A stretch of DNA of 64,000 nucleotides from Paraplanobispora siamensis. Lineage in GTDB: Bacteria > Actinomycetota > Actinomycetes > Streptosporangiales > Streptosporangiaceae. Made by a program: the position numbers and the translations under genes. Below are positions 46,049-53,731 of the stretch, piece after piece. The DNA is taken from the NCBI RefSeq assembly GCF_016863175.1, contig NZ_BOOJ01000052.1:1-64000 (forward strand), written 5' to 3'. Each line of letters starts with the position of its first letter. The first letter of the stretch is position 1. The notes below the pieces were generated by a model. The model was not told the origin of the DNA and did not search any database. It was given only the letters and a program-made list of their open reading frames with translations.

Positions 46049-46618
46049 ATGACCACCACACCCCAACCCCGATCCCGCGGCGGCCGACGCGGCAAACTCA
46101 CGCCCGAAACCCATAAGCGGATCATCGATGCAGTCCGCGCCGGCGCGACCTACGAAGGCGCCGCCGGGGCCGCCGGAATCCCTGAAGGCACTCTGTACCG
46201 ATGGCTGCGCGAAGCCGAACAACCCGGTGCCCCCGCGTGGAAACGTCAGTTTCGTCAGGACATCACGCGCGCACGCGATGAGGTGGAAGTGCGGGTGGCC
46301 GCGGGCAGCGTGATGAAGGCCGCGTTGGGCGGGTTTGAGCTGGAGCGCACGACGATCCACCGGCCGGACGGGACGGTGGAGGAGAAGGTGCGCTATGCCC
46401 CGCCGGACGGCCGGGTGGGGCTGGAGATCCTGGGGCGGCGCTTCCGCGACCGCGGCTGGGCCCGGGAGCGGGTGGAGGTGACCGGCGCCGACGGCGGCCC
46501 CATCCACATCCAGCACGCCACGATCGCGGAGCTGGCCGAACGCCTGCACGCGGAGCTGACCGGCGGCGACGACGGCGACGTGGTGGAGGTGGAAGTGGTG
46601 GTCGACGATGAGGAGTAG
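46049..46618 (+). CDS. Terminase small subunit-like protein
   Basis: 189 residues from ATG 46049 (GTG 46040 abuts the -10 and is unlikely). LTPETHKRIIDAVRAGATYEGAAGAAGIPEGTLYRWLREAEQ is the helix-turn-helix of phage terminase small sub­units, followed by FRQDITRARDEVEVRVAAGSVMKAAL and LEILGRRFRDRGW, as in actinophage small terminases. It has an acidic tail. It would recognise the packaging site. No large subunit follows in the window, so a regulator of similar fold is an alternative. Confidence 0.65.
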   Translation: MTTTPQPRSRGGRRGKLTPETHKRIIDAVRAGATYEGAAGAAGIPEGTLYRWLREAEQPGAPAWKRQFRQDITRARDEVEVRVAAGSVMKAALGGFELERTTIHRPDGTVEEKVRYAPPDGRVGLEILGRRFRDRGWARERVEVTGADGGPIHIQHATIAELAERLHAELTGGDDGDVVEVEVVVDDEE

Positions 46619-46904
46619 CGGGCCGGGGTGCCGGCTGCACGGTCCGCGCTGCCGGGTGCCGTGGGGGTGGGATCCGGCGCACACCGACAGCGCGCGGCCG
46701 TACAGCGTGGAGGAGTTGGCGATACGGCCGGACTGCCCGCACCGGTACGCCTACGCCACAGTGGAGGACTACCTCCAGGGCTGGCGTCTCTGGCGGGCGA
46801 TGCGCCGTGACGACGGGCTGAGCGCTGCGGAGCTGGAGGCGCGGTACGCCGTGGTGGATGTGGAGATCGCGGAGATCCTGGAGCGGATGAAACGGGAATC
46901 TTAG
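46608..46904 (+). CDS. Hypothetical protein coupled to the terminase-like gene
   Basis: 98 residues from ATG 46608, overlapping the previous gene. CRLHGPRCRVPWGW is a Cys/His start, and HRYAYATVEDYLQGWRLWRAMRRDDGLSAAELEARYAVVDVEIAEILERM is helical. No family recognised. Confidence 0.6.
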   Translation: MRSSGPGCRLHGPRCRVPWGWDPAHTDSARPYSVEELAIRPDCPHRYAYATVEDYLQGWRLWRAMRRDDGLSAAELEARYAVVDVEIAEILERMKRES

Positions 46905-46945
46905 ACATCGTCACCGGCGGGAGAGCGGTGTTCCTGCGGCCCACC

Positions 46946-46998
46946 TCGACACCATCGCTAAGTACCTGTACATTGTTCGGTGTCGGGAGAGCGACCCG
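46946..46998 (+). promoter_or_regulatory. Class I promoter-operator and stem-loop
   Basis: TCGACA, 17 bp, TACATT; CGCTAAGTACCTGTACATT. CGGG-AGAGCGA-CCCG (46984-46998). Serves the 47019 gene. Confidence 0.9.
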
Positions 46999-47018
46999 AA
47001 ACCCCAGGAGGAACTCCG

Positions 47019-47402
47019 ATGGCCATCACCGGCACCGCCGACCTGCACCAGACTTTGATCTTCCACATGGCCTGCGCCTTCGACCACCAGCGCGACGCCC
47101 GCACCGCGCTGGTGGAGCACCTGGGTGACGACCAGGGCCACACCGTGCACTCCTGGATGCGCCATGTCATCCGTTTCGACGGCGCCGCCGCGCCCTGGCA
47201 CCGCGTCAAGGACTGCCAGACCAACGGGATGAGCCTGATCCAGGCCGCCCGCGCTGCCCTGGATGTGTCGATGAAGCACCTGATGGAGTACAGCATCCCC
47301 GTCTCCAGCCAGCACATCGGCAACGAAGTGGCGATGGCGGAGCACGACGGCCACCGCGCCTTCGTCCAGATCGTCAAGCCGCTGCTGGAGCTGTCGGCCT
47401 GA
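47019..47402 (+). CDS. Hypothetical helical protein
   Basis: 127 residues. ADLHQTLIFHMACAFDHQRDARTALVEHLGDDQGHTVHSWMRHVI is helical and His-rich. The rest is helical too. It could bind metal or act as a small four-helix bundle. Function unknown. Confidence 0.6.
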   Translation: MAITGTADLHQTLIFHMACAFDHQRDARTALVEHLGDDQGHTVHSWMRHVIRFDGAAAPWHRVKDCQTNGMSLIQAARAALDVSMKHLMEYSIPVSSQHIGNEVAMAEHDGHRAFVQIVKPLLELSA

Positions 47403-47445
47403 CGGGGCGCGCCGCCCCGTCGCATCATGATTGGAGGCCTGTGCG

Positions 47446-47595
47446 ATGGCCCGCAAACGCCCCGCTGGCACCGCAGGCGCCCGCCTGACGGGCCTGCGCA
47501 CCAGCAACGCCGCCGGGCGCCACGCCCGCGGCATCCGCCGCCGGCGCACCCGTGGTGCGGCGCGGCGGGCGGCTGTTGCCGCGGCCCGCGACTGA
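47446..47595 (+). CDS. 49-residue highly basic protein
   Basis: ATG 47446 follows GGAGG by 8 nt and TGA is at 47593-47595. MARKRPAGTAGARLTGLRTS is followed by GRHARGIRRRRTRGAARR and an Ala-rich tail. About 30 percent Arg/Lys. Probably binds nucleic acid. Second gene of the 47019 unit. Confidence 0.6.
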   Translation: MARKRPAGTAGARLTGLRTSNAAGRHARGIRRRRTRGAARRAAVAAARD

Positions 47596-47617
47596 AGCGA
47601 CCCAAGCGACGCAAGGT

Positions 47618-47637
47618 CCGGCCCGGGGGCGGGCCGG
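47618..47637 (+). terminator. Terminator
   Basis: CCGGCCCG (47618) pairs with CGGGCCGG (47630), loop GGGG. Confidence 0.6.
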
Positions 47638-47661
47638 GCCGGAGCGTTTCCCGGCAACCCC

Positions 47662-47717
47662 TCGACCCGTTCGCTAAGTACCTGTACATTGGAGGTGTGA
47701 GCGGGAGAGCGACCCGC
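47662..47717 (+). promoter_or_regulatory. Class I promoter-operator and stem-loop
   Basis: TCGACC, 17 bp, TACATT; CGCTAAGTACCTGTACATT. GCGGG-AGAGCGA-CCCGC (47701-47717). Serves the 47738 gene. Confidence 0.9.
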
Positions 47718-47737
47718 CCCGGAGATCAGGAGGAATC

Positions 47738-48064
47738 ATGACCCGCAGCACCGACACCGCCCTGGCCGCCTGGACCGCCGCCCACCCCGCCCCGGCCGGG
47801 TCCTTCTACGTGCTGCACATCTACGCCGACCATGGCGCCGGACTGGTCCTGCGCCTCGGCCAGGGCGGCTTCGCCAGCCCTGAGGACGCCCGCGACGCCG
47901 CCTGGCTGCGCTACTTCGAAAACCCCGCCGCCTACCCGCAGGGCGGCTTTGAGGTCCGGCTGGCCACGCCGTACGCCTGGGCCGCCTGGTCGCGGGGTGA
48001 CCGCTCCCGGCCCATCGACGGCCCGGCCTACCGGTTCCCGCCGTTCGCCGCCGACGCCGCCTGA
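47738..48064 (+). CDS. Hypothetical protein
   Basis: 108 residues. SFYVLHIYADHGAGLVLRLGQGGFASPEDARDAAWLRYFENPAAYPQGGFEVRLATPYAWAAWSRGD has a compact alpha/beta pattern. No known family. Single-gene class I unit. Confidence 0.6.
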   Translation: MTRSTDTALAAWTAAHPAPAGSFYVLHIYADHGAGLVLRLGQGGFASPEDARDAAWLRYFENPAAYPQGGFEVRLATPYAWAAWSRGDRSRPIDGPAYRFPPFAADAA

Positions 48065-48070
48065 GGCGCC

Positions 48071-48113
48071 CGTGAACGCCCCCGCCCGCACCGTGCGGGC
48101 GGGGGCGTTCACG
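48071..48113 (+). repeat. 21-bp perfect inverted repeat containing GTGAAC
   Basis: Arms 48071-48091 and 48093-48113 are perfect complements around a single C, starting CGTGAACGCCCCCGCC. It may terminate the 47738 gene, and its ends are the GTGAAC/GTTCAC word of motif clusters 1 and 2. Confidence 0.85.
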
Positions 48114-48310
48114 TGTGCGCGCCCGCTTCGTGCACGGGCGTGCACGCACGCACCGCACGGGGGAGCGCACGCCGCCCCGTGCGGCGCGTGCACGCCTTCG
48201 ACCAGCGGTGATGGCCGTTCACGCCCGTGCGCAGCAGCGTTCACGCCCGTGTGCGCACCCGGGCCGGCGCCGCGGTCGGCCGGGTGGCAGCCCGTGCGAT
48301 CCTGGTCGTG
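48114..48310. repeat. Motif cluster 3: intergenic GTGCAC/GTTCAC words
   Basis: No gene. GTGCACG occurs at about 48130, 48139 and 48187, and GTTCACGCCCGTG is directly repeated near 48208 and 48239. Same vocabulary as the linkers of both DUF2637 genes, but here in non-coding DNA. Confidence 0.55.
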
Positions 48311-48317
48311 AAACGGC

Positions 48318-48333
48318 GTGCGGGATCCCGCAC
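48318..48333. terminator. Perfect palindrome, terminator or operator
   Basis: GTGCGGGATCCCGCAC, just 5 bp before the -35 of the next class I promoter. Confidence 0.5.
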
Positions 48334-48337
48334 CCAC

Positions 48338-48395
48338 TCGACATCTCTGCTAAGTACCTGTACATTCTGAGGTGTGGGGGAGAGCGACCCCCGCA
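48338..48395 (+). promoter_or_regulatory. Class I promoter-operator and stem-loop
   Basis: TCGACA, 17 bp, TACATT; TGCTAAGTACCTGTACATT. GGGGG-AGAGCGA-CCCCC (48376-48392), extendable by three pairs. Serves the 48413 gene. Confidence 0.9.
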
Positions 48396-48412
48396 GGAGA
48401 GGAGAGAAGATC

Positions 48413-48706
48413 ATGACCGCCCGCATCGCCGCTGAGGCCCCCGAAGACGCCGCCACGATCGTCGTCGGCGTCATCGCCGAACTGACCCTGGAGGGCATGC
48501 GCCGCGGCCTGACGCAGGAGGCCGCGTTCGACCGGGCCTACACCTACATGATCACCAGGATGGCCGCCGACGCGCCGCACATCCTGGAGAAGTGCCTGGG
48601 CGCCCTGGTCGCCCGCAACCCGGAGCTCGACCGCCACATCGACGGCATGCCCCACATCCAGGCCGCCGTCGCCGACTGGCGCTCCCGCTACCTGCTGACC
48701 GACTGA
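48413..48706 (+). CDS. Hypothetical helical protein
   Basis: 97 residues, all helical (AATIVVGVIAELTLEGMRRGLTQEAAFDRAYTYMITRMAADAP). No family recognised. Confidence 0.6.
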   Translation: MTARIAAEAPEDAATIVVGVIAELTLEGMRRGLTQEAAFDRAYTYMITRMAADAPHILEKCLGALVARNPELDRHIDGMPHIQAAVADWRSRYLLTD

Positions 48707-48746
48707 CCCCGGCACCCCGCGCCCCGGGCACCCGCCCGGGCGGCAG

Positions 48747-48767
48747 CCGTCAATTCTGTATTGACGG
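48747..48767 (+). promoter_or_regulatory. CCGTCAAT/ATTGACGG inverted repeat
   Basis: 8-bp arms around TCTGT, 60 bp upstream of ATG 48827. It stands in place of the class I motif for this gene and is unrelated to it. Possible operator or a short promoter element (TTGACG). Confidence 0.5.
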
Positions 48768-48826
48768 GCTACGTACCGGCACGACGGGCCGGGCCAGGGA
48801 CAGTGGCCCCGCCCAGGAGGAGAACC

Positions 48827-49102
48827 ATGGACCGCCTGTCTGACGCCATGCGCCGCGCCCTGACCGGCGCCGCCCCGTGCGGCACCATCCGGGAGGCCAC
48901 CCGCGCCACCGAACGGGCCCTGATCCGCCGCGGCCTGGCCGACGCCCACATCGGCATCGCTGAGCGCCCCGCCCGCTACACCGGCATCTACGGCCGCACT
49001 ACCACCGTGTACGACGCCTACCTGGGCGCCTGTCTGACCCCCGCCGGCCGGGCTGCCGCTCAGCGGCTCACCCAGGAGGGCAACCAGCGGGAGGGTGCAT
49101 GA
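48827..49102 (+). CDS. Hypothetical protein
   Basis: 91 residues (MDRLSDAMRRALTGAAPCGTIREATRATERALIRRGLAD...). LTPAGRAAAQRLTQEG ends like a MarR/wHTH tail, and with RALIRRGLADAHIG it could be a small winged helix. Preceded by CAGGAGGAGAACC. Overlaps the next gene (ATGA). Confidence 0.55.
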   Translation: MDRLSDAMRRALTGAAPCGTIREATRATERALIRRGLADAHIGIAERPARYTGIYGRTTTVYDAYLGACLTPAGRAAAQRLTQEGNQREGA

Positions 49103-49869
49103 GTGCCGACCGCGCCAAACGCCGAAAGATCATATGTAAGTGCTGTGATCAGCCCGGGGAGAACCGCGGCTACGGCTGGTGCGTCACCTGCTACGCCCGC
49201 TGGGTCGCCCGGGGCCGCCCCGCCGAAGGCCCACCCGCCCCGTACGAAAACCTCCCCGCCCGTGAATACAAGCCGAAGCCGATCCCGGAGCGGTGCCGCA
49301 ACGGCCTGCATGTCCTGATCGGGGACAACCTGATCCGCATCGACAACGGCGGCTGGCGGTGCCGCGCGTGCCAGGAAGCCACCCTGGCGGCCATCGCTGA
49401 ACGGCAGGCCGCTGCCTGGCGGGCCAAATATGACGCCCTGCACGCCGGCCACGACGTGGTCGTGAGGCGGGACGGCCACCGACTCTGCCGGACCTGCACG
49501 CCGAAGCCGGTGGCGAAGAAGCCGGCGGACCCGCGGGCCGCATACAACGTCCTGCACGCCGGCCACAACGTGACCGTCAGCGACAGAGGGCGGCTGTACT
49601 GCCACACCTGCCGGCGAAGGGAACTGGACATCGATGAGATCGCCGTGGAGCGGGCGGAGCGGGGAGAAGCGCCGCCGGTCCTGACGCCCGCAGAGAAAGA
49701 GCTGGCGATCCTGCGCATGCGGTCCTGGGGGCTGACCTACAGGGAGATCGGGGAGCGCATCGGTTGCTCCCTGCACACCGCCTGGTACGTCTGCAATATG
49801 CGCCAGGCCCGTGACGCCGCCGCCGCGCGGGCTGCGTACCTTCGCCGATCCGACTTGCTTCTTCGCTAA
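49099..49869 (+). CDS. Multi-zinc-finger protein with C-terminal helix-turn-helix
   Basis: 256 residues. CKCCDQPGENRGYGWCVTCYARW is a four-Cys finger. Three further units follow an H/C...C-x2-C rule (CRNGLHVLIG...WRCRACQ, LHAGHDVVVRRDGHRLCRTC, LHAGHNVTVSDRGRLYCHTC). LAILRMRSWGLTYREIGERIGCSLHTAWYVCNM is a helix-turn-helix. A DNA-binding regulator is likely. Its TAA stop is part of the class I operator of the next gene. Confidence 0.7.
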   Translation: MSADRAKRRKIICKCCDQPGENRGYGWCVTCYARWVARGRPAEGPPAPYENLPAREYKPKPIPERCRNGLHVLIGDNLIRIDNGGWRCRACQEATLAAIAERQAAAWRAKYDALHAGHDVVVRRDGHRLCRTCTPKPVAKKPADPRAAYNVLHAGHNVTVSDRGRLYCHTCRRRELDIDEIAVERAERGEAPPVLTPAEKELAILRMRSWGLTYREIGERIGCSLHTAWYVCNMRQARDAAAARAAYLRRSDLLLR

Positions 49870-49911
49870 GTACCTGTACTATAAATGGTGTCGGGGGAGC
49901 GACCCGGCACC
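49855..49911 (+). promoter_or_regulatory. Class I promoter-operator overlapping a stop codon
   Basis: TTGCTT, 16 bp, TACTAT; CGCTAAGTACCTGTACTAT, the TAA being the stop of the 49099 gene. GGTG-t-CGGG-GGAGCGA-CCCG-g-CACC (49887-49911): the loop's first base is G instead of A. Confidence 0.85.
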
Positions 49912-49929
49912 GATAGGAGAGAACGGATC

Positions 49930-50244
49930 ATGGCTGAGTACACCGAATACGAGCCCGGCAAGTACGGCTGCTCCGACTGCGGAGCTGAGAAGGGCACCGG
50001 CCACCAGAACTGGTGCCAGAACCCGGACAACCCCAACGCCGTCCTGGACGATGAGGACGATGAGGTTGTAGAGGAAGGCGGCGACGGCCGCACCTGGTGC
50101 GGCCAGTCCTGCGGAGATCCCACCTACACCTACCGCGCCGTGTGCAGCCGGGACGAATGCATCGCAGCCGACGACGACACCGGCCAGACCGACTTCTGCG
50201 ACGACTGCGACTCCTGCAAGGCGTGCGGATCGGCGGCAGCCTGA
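49930..50244 (+). CDS. Cys-rich acidic protein
   Basis: 104 residues with twelve Cys. KYGCSDCGAEKGTGHQNWCQ and WCGQSCGD...FCDDCDSCKACGS suggest two or three zinc sites around an acidic linker (VLDDEDDEVVEEGGD). Probably an adaptor or a metal-binding protein. Function unknown. Confidence 0.65.
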   Translation: MAEYTEYEPGKYGCSDCGAEKGTGHQNWCQNPDNPNAVLDDEDDEVVEEGGDGRTWCGQSCGDPTYTYRAVCSRDECIAADDDTGQTDFCDDCDSCKACGSAAA

Positions 50245-50576
50245 TGCCGCAGGCACGTGACCTCCGCACCAGCATCGACCGGGCCATCGCCTACGGCGAC
50301 GCCCTGGGATATGCCACCTGGGAAAGCGACACCCGCGACATCGACAACGCCGTGATGGTCGACTTCACCGGTCACGGCCAGCTGATCGAAGCCCACTACC
50401 GCGTCGACCCCGACACCGGCTACCTGCGCTTCGACTACGGCTTCGTCCACGGCGGCACCAGCGGCGACCGCGTCTCCACCTGGGTGCGGCTGTCGCAGCT
50501 GCTGGAGCTGTACGCCGCCCCCGAAGAGGAGGACGGCGAAGAGGAGGACGGCGACGATGCCGCGCCGGCGCAGTGA
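50244..50576 (+). CDS. Hypothetical protein
   Basis: 110 residues. AVMVDFTGHGQLIEAHYRVDPDTGYLRFDYGFVHGG has strand repeats. The tail is acidic (PEEEDGEEEDGDD). Start codon overlaps the previous stop (TGATG). Confidence 0.6.
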   Translation: MPQARDLRTSIDRAIAYGDALGYATWESDTRDIDNAVMVDFTGHGQLIEAHYRVDPDTGYLRFDYGFVHGGTSGDRVSTWVRLSQLLELYAAPEEEDGEEEDGDDAAPAQ

Positions 50577-50736
50577 GCACGTGTGCGACCAGTGCGGCCT
50601 GGCCGTCTACCCGTGGGGGGAGAAGGGCTGGAGGCACGCCGCCTCCGGCAGCACCCGCCCCTCCTGCGGCCAGCCCCCGCAGGTCGTCACGCGGGAGGCC
50701 TACCAGAAGTCCGCCCAGCTGGTGCGGACCGCCTGA
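50557..50736 (+). CDS. 59-residue zinc-ribbon protein
   Basis: ATG 50557 follows GAGGAGGACGGCGACG inside the acidic tail codons of the previous gene, which doubles as its Shine-Dalgarno. MPRRRSEHVCDQCGLAVYPW, WRHAASG and RPSCGQPP give C-x2-C...H...C, a zinc-ribbon pattern. Confidence 0.65.
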   Translation: MPRRRSEHVCDQCGLAVYPWGEKGWRHAASGSTRPSCGQPPQVVTREAYQKSAQLVRTA

Positions 50737-50746
50737 ACCGCTCCTA

Positions 50747-50780
50747 GGGCGTGCTGTAAGCGCCCGCGCCTGGCCAGCAT
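50747..50780 (+). promoter_or_regulatory. Class II promoter, leaderless
   Basis: GGGCG-TGCTGTAAG-CGCCC dyad. GTGCT sits at the GCGAC position, then 19 bp and CAGCAT (50775-50780). ATG 50788 is 7 nt later. Confidence 0.65.
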
Positions 50781-50787
50781 GGCCGCC

Positions 50788-51012
50788 ATGTACCGCACCC
50801 GCTACCAGAAGACCCACACCCCCATCACCGTCACCCAGGTCCCCTGCGCGGCCGACGTCGCCCCGGGCCGTACCTGCGCCACCTGCGGGCGCACCGTACG
50901 GCGCCGGGGCGCCCACTTTCCGGCGCGGCGCGGCGCATTCGGCTGGGTGGAGCACTACGCCGACGGCAGCACCTACACCGTCCCGCCAGGACAGAACCCG
51001 AAAGCAGCGTGA
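50788..51012 (+). CDS. Small Cys-rich protein
   Basis: 74 residues from ATG 50788, the start predicted by the leaderless promoter (ATG 50779 overlaps the -10). RTCATCGRTVRRRGAHFPARRGAFGWVEHYADGSTYTVPPG: the end matches the end of the 33968 protein, so a small conserved module exists with and without an extra domain. Confidence 0.6.
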   Translation: MYRTRYQKTHTPITVTQVPCAADVAPGRTCATCGRTVRRRGAHFPARRGAFGWVEHYADGSTYTVPPGQNPKAA

Positions 51013-51016
51013 TCCC

Positions 51017-51238
51017 ATGACCCACCCCCGCCCCCGCCGGTCGTCCATGGTCGGCCGCACCTACCTGGACCCCGGCGACCGCCTGTCCGGCCCGCGCACC
51101 CCGCCGGAGCCGGTGACGGTCGTGGTGGGCTGGGGGCCCGGCGGCGGACCCCGCAACGTCGCCGTACGGCGCAGCGACGGCCGCCTCCAGGTCGTGCCGT
51201 TCTCCCGCCGGCTGCGCCTGCCACCGGATGCCAGCTAA
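51017..51238 (+). CDS. Small hypothetical protein
   Basis: 73 residues. VTVVVGWGPGGGPRNVAVRRSDGRLQVVPFSRRLRL has strands with a basic surface and resembles a small SH3-like fold. Five bases separate it from the gene before, so co-transcribed. Confidence 0.55.
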   Translation: MTHPRPRRSSMVGRTYLDPGDRLSGPRTPPEPVTVVVGWGPGGGPRNVAVRRSDGRLQVVPFSRRLRLPPDAS

Positions 51239-51251
51239 TCTCCCCTCCCAC

Positions 51252-51306
51252 TCGACCCATTTGCTAAGTACCTGTACATTGGATGTGGGTGGGAGAGCGA
51301 CCCGCC
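51252..51306 (+). promoter_or_regulatory. Class I promoter-operator and stem-loop
   Basis: TCGACC, 17 bp, TACATT; TGCTAAGTACCTGTACATT. GGTGGG-AGAGCGA-CCCGCC (51288-51306). Serves the 51339 regulator and the C5 methyltransferase. Confidence 0.9.
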
Positions 51307-51338
51307 GCACTGACACAGGAGAGACCCCGGGGGGATCC

Positions 51339-52172
51339 GTGAACCGCGACCACGGCACCTACGCCTGCTACCAGCTGGACGGTTGCCGCTGCTACCCGTG
51401 CGCCGCCGCCAAGAGCGCCTACGCCATCAACCGGGAGCGGGCCATCGCCTACGGCACCTGGGCCCCGTTCGTCGGCGCCGAACCGGTCCGCCAGCACATC
51501 GCCGCCCTGCGGGAGTTCGGCATCGGACTGCGGATCATCGCCCAGGCCGCGGGCATCCAGCGGAAGACCCTCAACGTGATCGTCAACGGCCGCGCCGACC
51601 GCGGAACCCCGCCCCCGGCACGGATCCGGCCGCGCACCGCCACGGCGATCCTGGCGGTGGAGCCGACGTTCGACCTGCTGGGTGCCAAGACCATCATCGA
51701 CGCCGCCGGAACCGTGCGCCGCCTCCAGGCGCTAGTGACGTGCGGCTGGTCCCAGGCCAAACTGGCAGAGCGCATCGGCTGGACCCCCAGCAACATCGGC
51801 ACGCTGATGAAGGCGGAGCGGGTGACCGTGGCCACCGCCCGCCTGGTCCGCGGCCTGTACGCCGACCTGTGGGACGTCGCACCCCCCGAAGGCAACCCCC
51901 GCGATCGGGGGGCCGCCTCCCGGGCCCGGACTTATGCTGCCGCCCTCAACTGGCTGCGTCCGGCTGCGTGGGACGACGACATGATCGACCTGCCGCCCGC
52001 GGCGCTGAAAGAGGAGATCGCCCGGCAGGTCGCGCTGATGGACGACGAAGAACTGCGCCGCTGCTGCACCGCCCGCTACGACCGCCAGGAGACCTCCCCC
52101 GTCATCGTCGCCGCGGCCCGCGAATACCGACGGCGCTTCCGGGGCGACCGCCCCCGCAAGGCGGTGGCGTGA
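51339..52172 (+). CDS. Helix-turn-helix DNA-binding protein with Cys motif
   Basis: 277 residues from GTG 51339. HGTYACYQLDGCRCYPCAAAKSAY is a short Cys-rich region typical of actinophage DNA-binding proteins. GLRIIAQAAGIQRKTLNVIVNGR and CGWSQAKLAERIGWTPSNIGTLM are two helix-turn-helix units. The partner methyltransferase overlaps its stop, so it could be the controller of that enzyme or a general regulator. Confidence 0.7.
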   Translation: MNRDHGTYACYQLDGCRCYPCAAAKSAYAINRERAIAYGTWAPFVGAEPVRQHIAALREFGIGLRIIAQAAGIQRKTLNVIVNGRADRGTPPPARIRPRTATAILAVEPTFDLLGAKTIIDAAGTVRRLQALVTCGWSQAKLAERIGWTPSNIGTLMKAERVTVATARLVRGLYADLWDVAPPEGNPRDRGAASRARTYAAALNWLRPAAWDDDMIDLPPAALKEEIARQVALMDDEELRRCCTARYDRQETSPVIVAAAREYRRRFRGDRPRKAVA

Positions 52173-53296
52173 TGGCTGAGCGCATGGTGCTGGACCTGTT
52201 CGCCGGCCCCGGCGGCTGGGACATGGGCGGGCGCATCCTGCGGATGCCGGAGCTGCACGGCTACGACATCGACGCCGACGCCTGCACGACCGCCCGCGCC
52301 GCCGGGTTCCTGCGCACCCAGGCCGACGTGCGCGCCATGGACCCGGACGACTTCCCCGACACGCTAATGTGCATCATCTCCTCCCCCTGCCCGACGTTCT
52401 CCCGCGGCGGCCTGCTGACCGGCGTCAGCGGCGATGAGCCCGAACTGCTGCGCAAGAGCATCGAGCGGATGGGCGACGGCTACCTGGGCCGCTGCGATGA
52501 GGACGCCTGGCAGGAGATCCACCACCAGGTGCGCGACATCCGCACCGCACTGGTGCTCCAGGCGCTGCGCTGGGCGCTGTGCCTGCCGAACGCCCGCTGG
52601 ATCATCGCCGAACAGGTGCCCGGGGCGCGGCCCATCTGGATGGAGATGGCCGCCGAACTGGCGTCGGTCACCGGCGACTGGCGCTCCTGCCACGTCGTGA
52701 CCGTGCACGGCGACGACCTGGGCCTGCCGTCGCGCCGCAGCCGCACCTTCCTGATCGCCACCCGCAGCCACGCCCCCGACCTGGTGGACGACCTGCCGAT
52801 GCGGGCGCACTGGTCGTGCGGCCGGATCGACCCGCCCTGGGAGCACCCCGTCACGCCCCGCCCGCTGGTGCCGCCGATCAGCATGGCGGAGGCGCTGGGC
52901 TGGCCGGCCGGGGAGCGCATCAACACCCGCGGCAACCGACGCACCTCCGGCGGTAATGAGTTCTCCGCCGACGGACCCGCCTGGTGCCTGACGGAGAAGG
53001 CCCGCACGTGGAAGCGCGTCTCTGACGGCCTGCGGCTCACCTCCGGCCAGGCCGGGCTGCTGACCGGGTTCCCCGCCGACTACCCCTGGCAGGGGAGCCG
53101 GTCCAAGCAGTTCTTGCAGGCGGCCGACGTCGTGGCGCCCATGGTGGCCGCGGCCGTGATGGGCGCGACGCTGGGCCGGGAGATCCTGCACGCTGACTGG
53201 CGGGATCTGGTGCGCGACTACCTGGCGGAGATCTACCCGGTCGGGCGGGCCACCCCCGGCGGCTACCAGGGCGCCCTGTTCTCCCTGGCCGTCTAA
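52172..53296 (+). CDS. C5-cytosine DNA methyltransferase
   Basis: 374 residues from ATG 52172 (TGATG overlap). Motif I MVLDLFAGPGGWDMG, catalytic motif IV SSPCPTFSRGG with Cys, motif VI WIIAEQV (usual ENV), motif VIII LPSRRSRTFLIATR and the terminal QAADVVAPMVAAAV. It methylates C5 of cytosine in a short site fixed by the region between VIII and IX. There is no cognate endonuclease beside it, so an orphan anti-restriction methylase is the best reading. Confidence 0.9.
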   Translation: MAERMVLDLFAGPGGWDMGGRILRMPELHGYDIDADACTTARAAGFLRTQADVRAMDPDDFPDTLMCIISSPCPTFSRGGLLTGVSGDEPELLRKSIERMGDGYLGRCDEDAWQEIHHQVRDIRTALVLQALRWALCLPNARWIIAEQVPGARPIWMEMAAELASVTGDWRSCHVVTVHGDDLGLPSRRSRTFLIATRSHAPDLVDDLPMRAHWSCGRIDPPWEHPVTPRPLVPPISMAEALGWPAGERINTRGNRRTSGGNEFSADGPAWCLTEKARTWKRVSDGLRLTSGQAGLLTGFPADYPWQGSRSKQFLQAADVVAPMVAAAVMGATLGREILHADWRDLVRDYLAEIYPVGRATPGGYQGALFSLAV

Positions 53297-53299
53297 CCC

Positions 53300-53360
53300 T
53301 CGACCCGATCGCTAAGTACCTGTACTATAGGTGGTGTTCGGGCGGGAGAGCGACCCGCCC
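53300..53360 (+). promoter_or_regulatory. Class I promoter-operator and stem-loop
   Basis: TCGACC, 17 bp, TACTAT; CGCTAAGTACCTGTACTAT. GGGCGGG-AGAGCGA-CCCGCCC (53340-53360). The -35 begins 4 bp after the methyltransferase stop. Confidence 0.9.
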
Positions 53361-53379
53361 CGATCACCAGGAGAAACAC

Positions 53380-53700
53380 ATGACCGCCGACGTCACCACC
53401 GCCCGCGAAGTCCAGCTGGAGGAGACGCGCCGCGCCGTCCGCGTGGCCGTCGCCGACATGCGCCGCTACACCGGTCTGATCCGCGTGATGGTCGGCTGCC
53501 CCGGCGACCGGCCCATGACCGCCCCGGTCATGGCCCTGGCCGTGCGCAAGGCGGAGCGCCACCAGCTCACCGCCGACCTGCTGGACCGCTACGAAGCCGC
53601 CTGCGCTGCCTACAACGCCGCCATGACCGCCCTGGCGGAACTGGACCCCGGCGTGGACGTCACCGACCTGCTGCGCGGCGACGGCCGCACCCCCCAGTAG
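53380..53700 (+). CDS. Hypothetical helical protein
   Basis: 106 residues, coiled-coil-like (TAREVQLEETRRAVRVAVADMRRYTG, KAERHQLTADLLDRYEAACAAYNAAM). Lies before the transglycosylase gene in one class I unit. No family recognised. Confidence 0.6.
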   Translation: MTADVTTAREVQLEETRRAVRVAVADMRRYTGLIRVMVGCPGDRPMTAPVMALAVRKAERHQLTADLLDRYEAACAAYNAAMTALAELDPGVDVTDLLRGDGRTPQ

Positions 53701-53731
53701 GCGCCCGGCCGCCGGCAGGGGGGACAGACCC

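Noticed and set aside
49099-49869. WhiB family assignment for the Cys-rich regulator
   Set aside because: The Cys spacing does not match the four-Cys iron-sulfur pattern and GVWGG-type turn of WhiB proteins.
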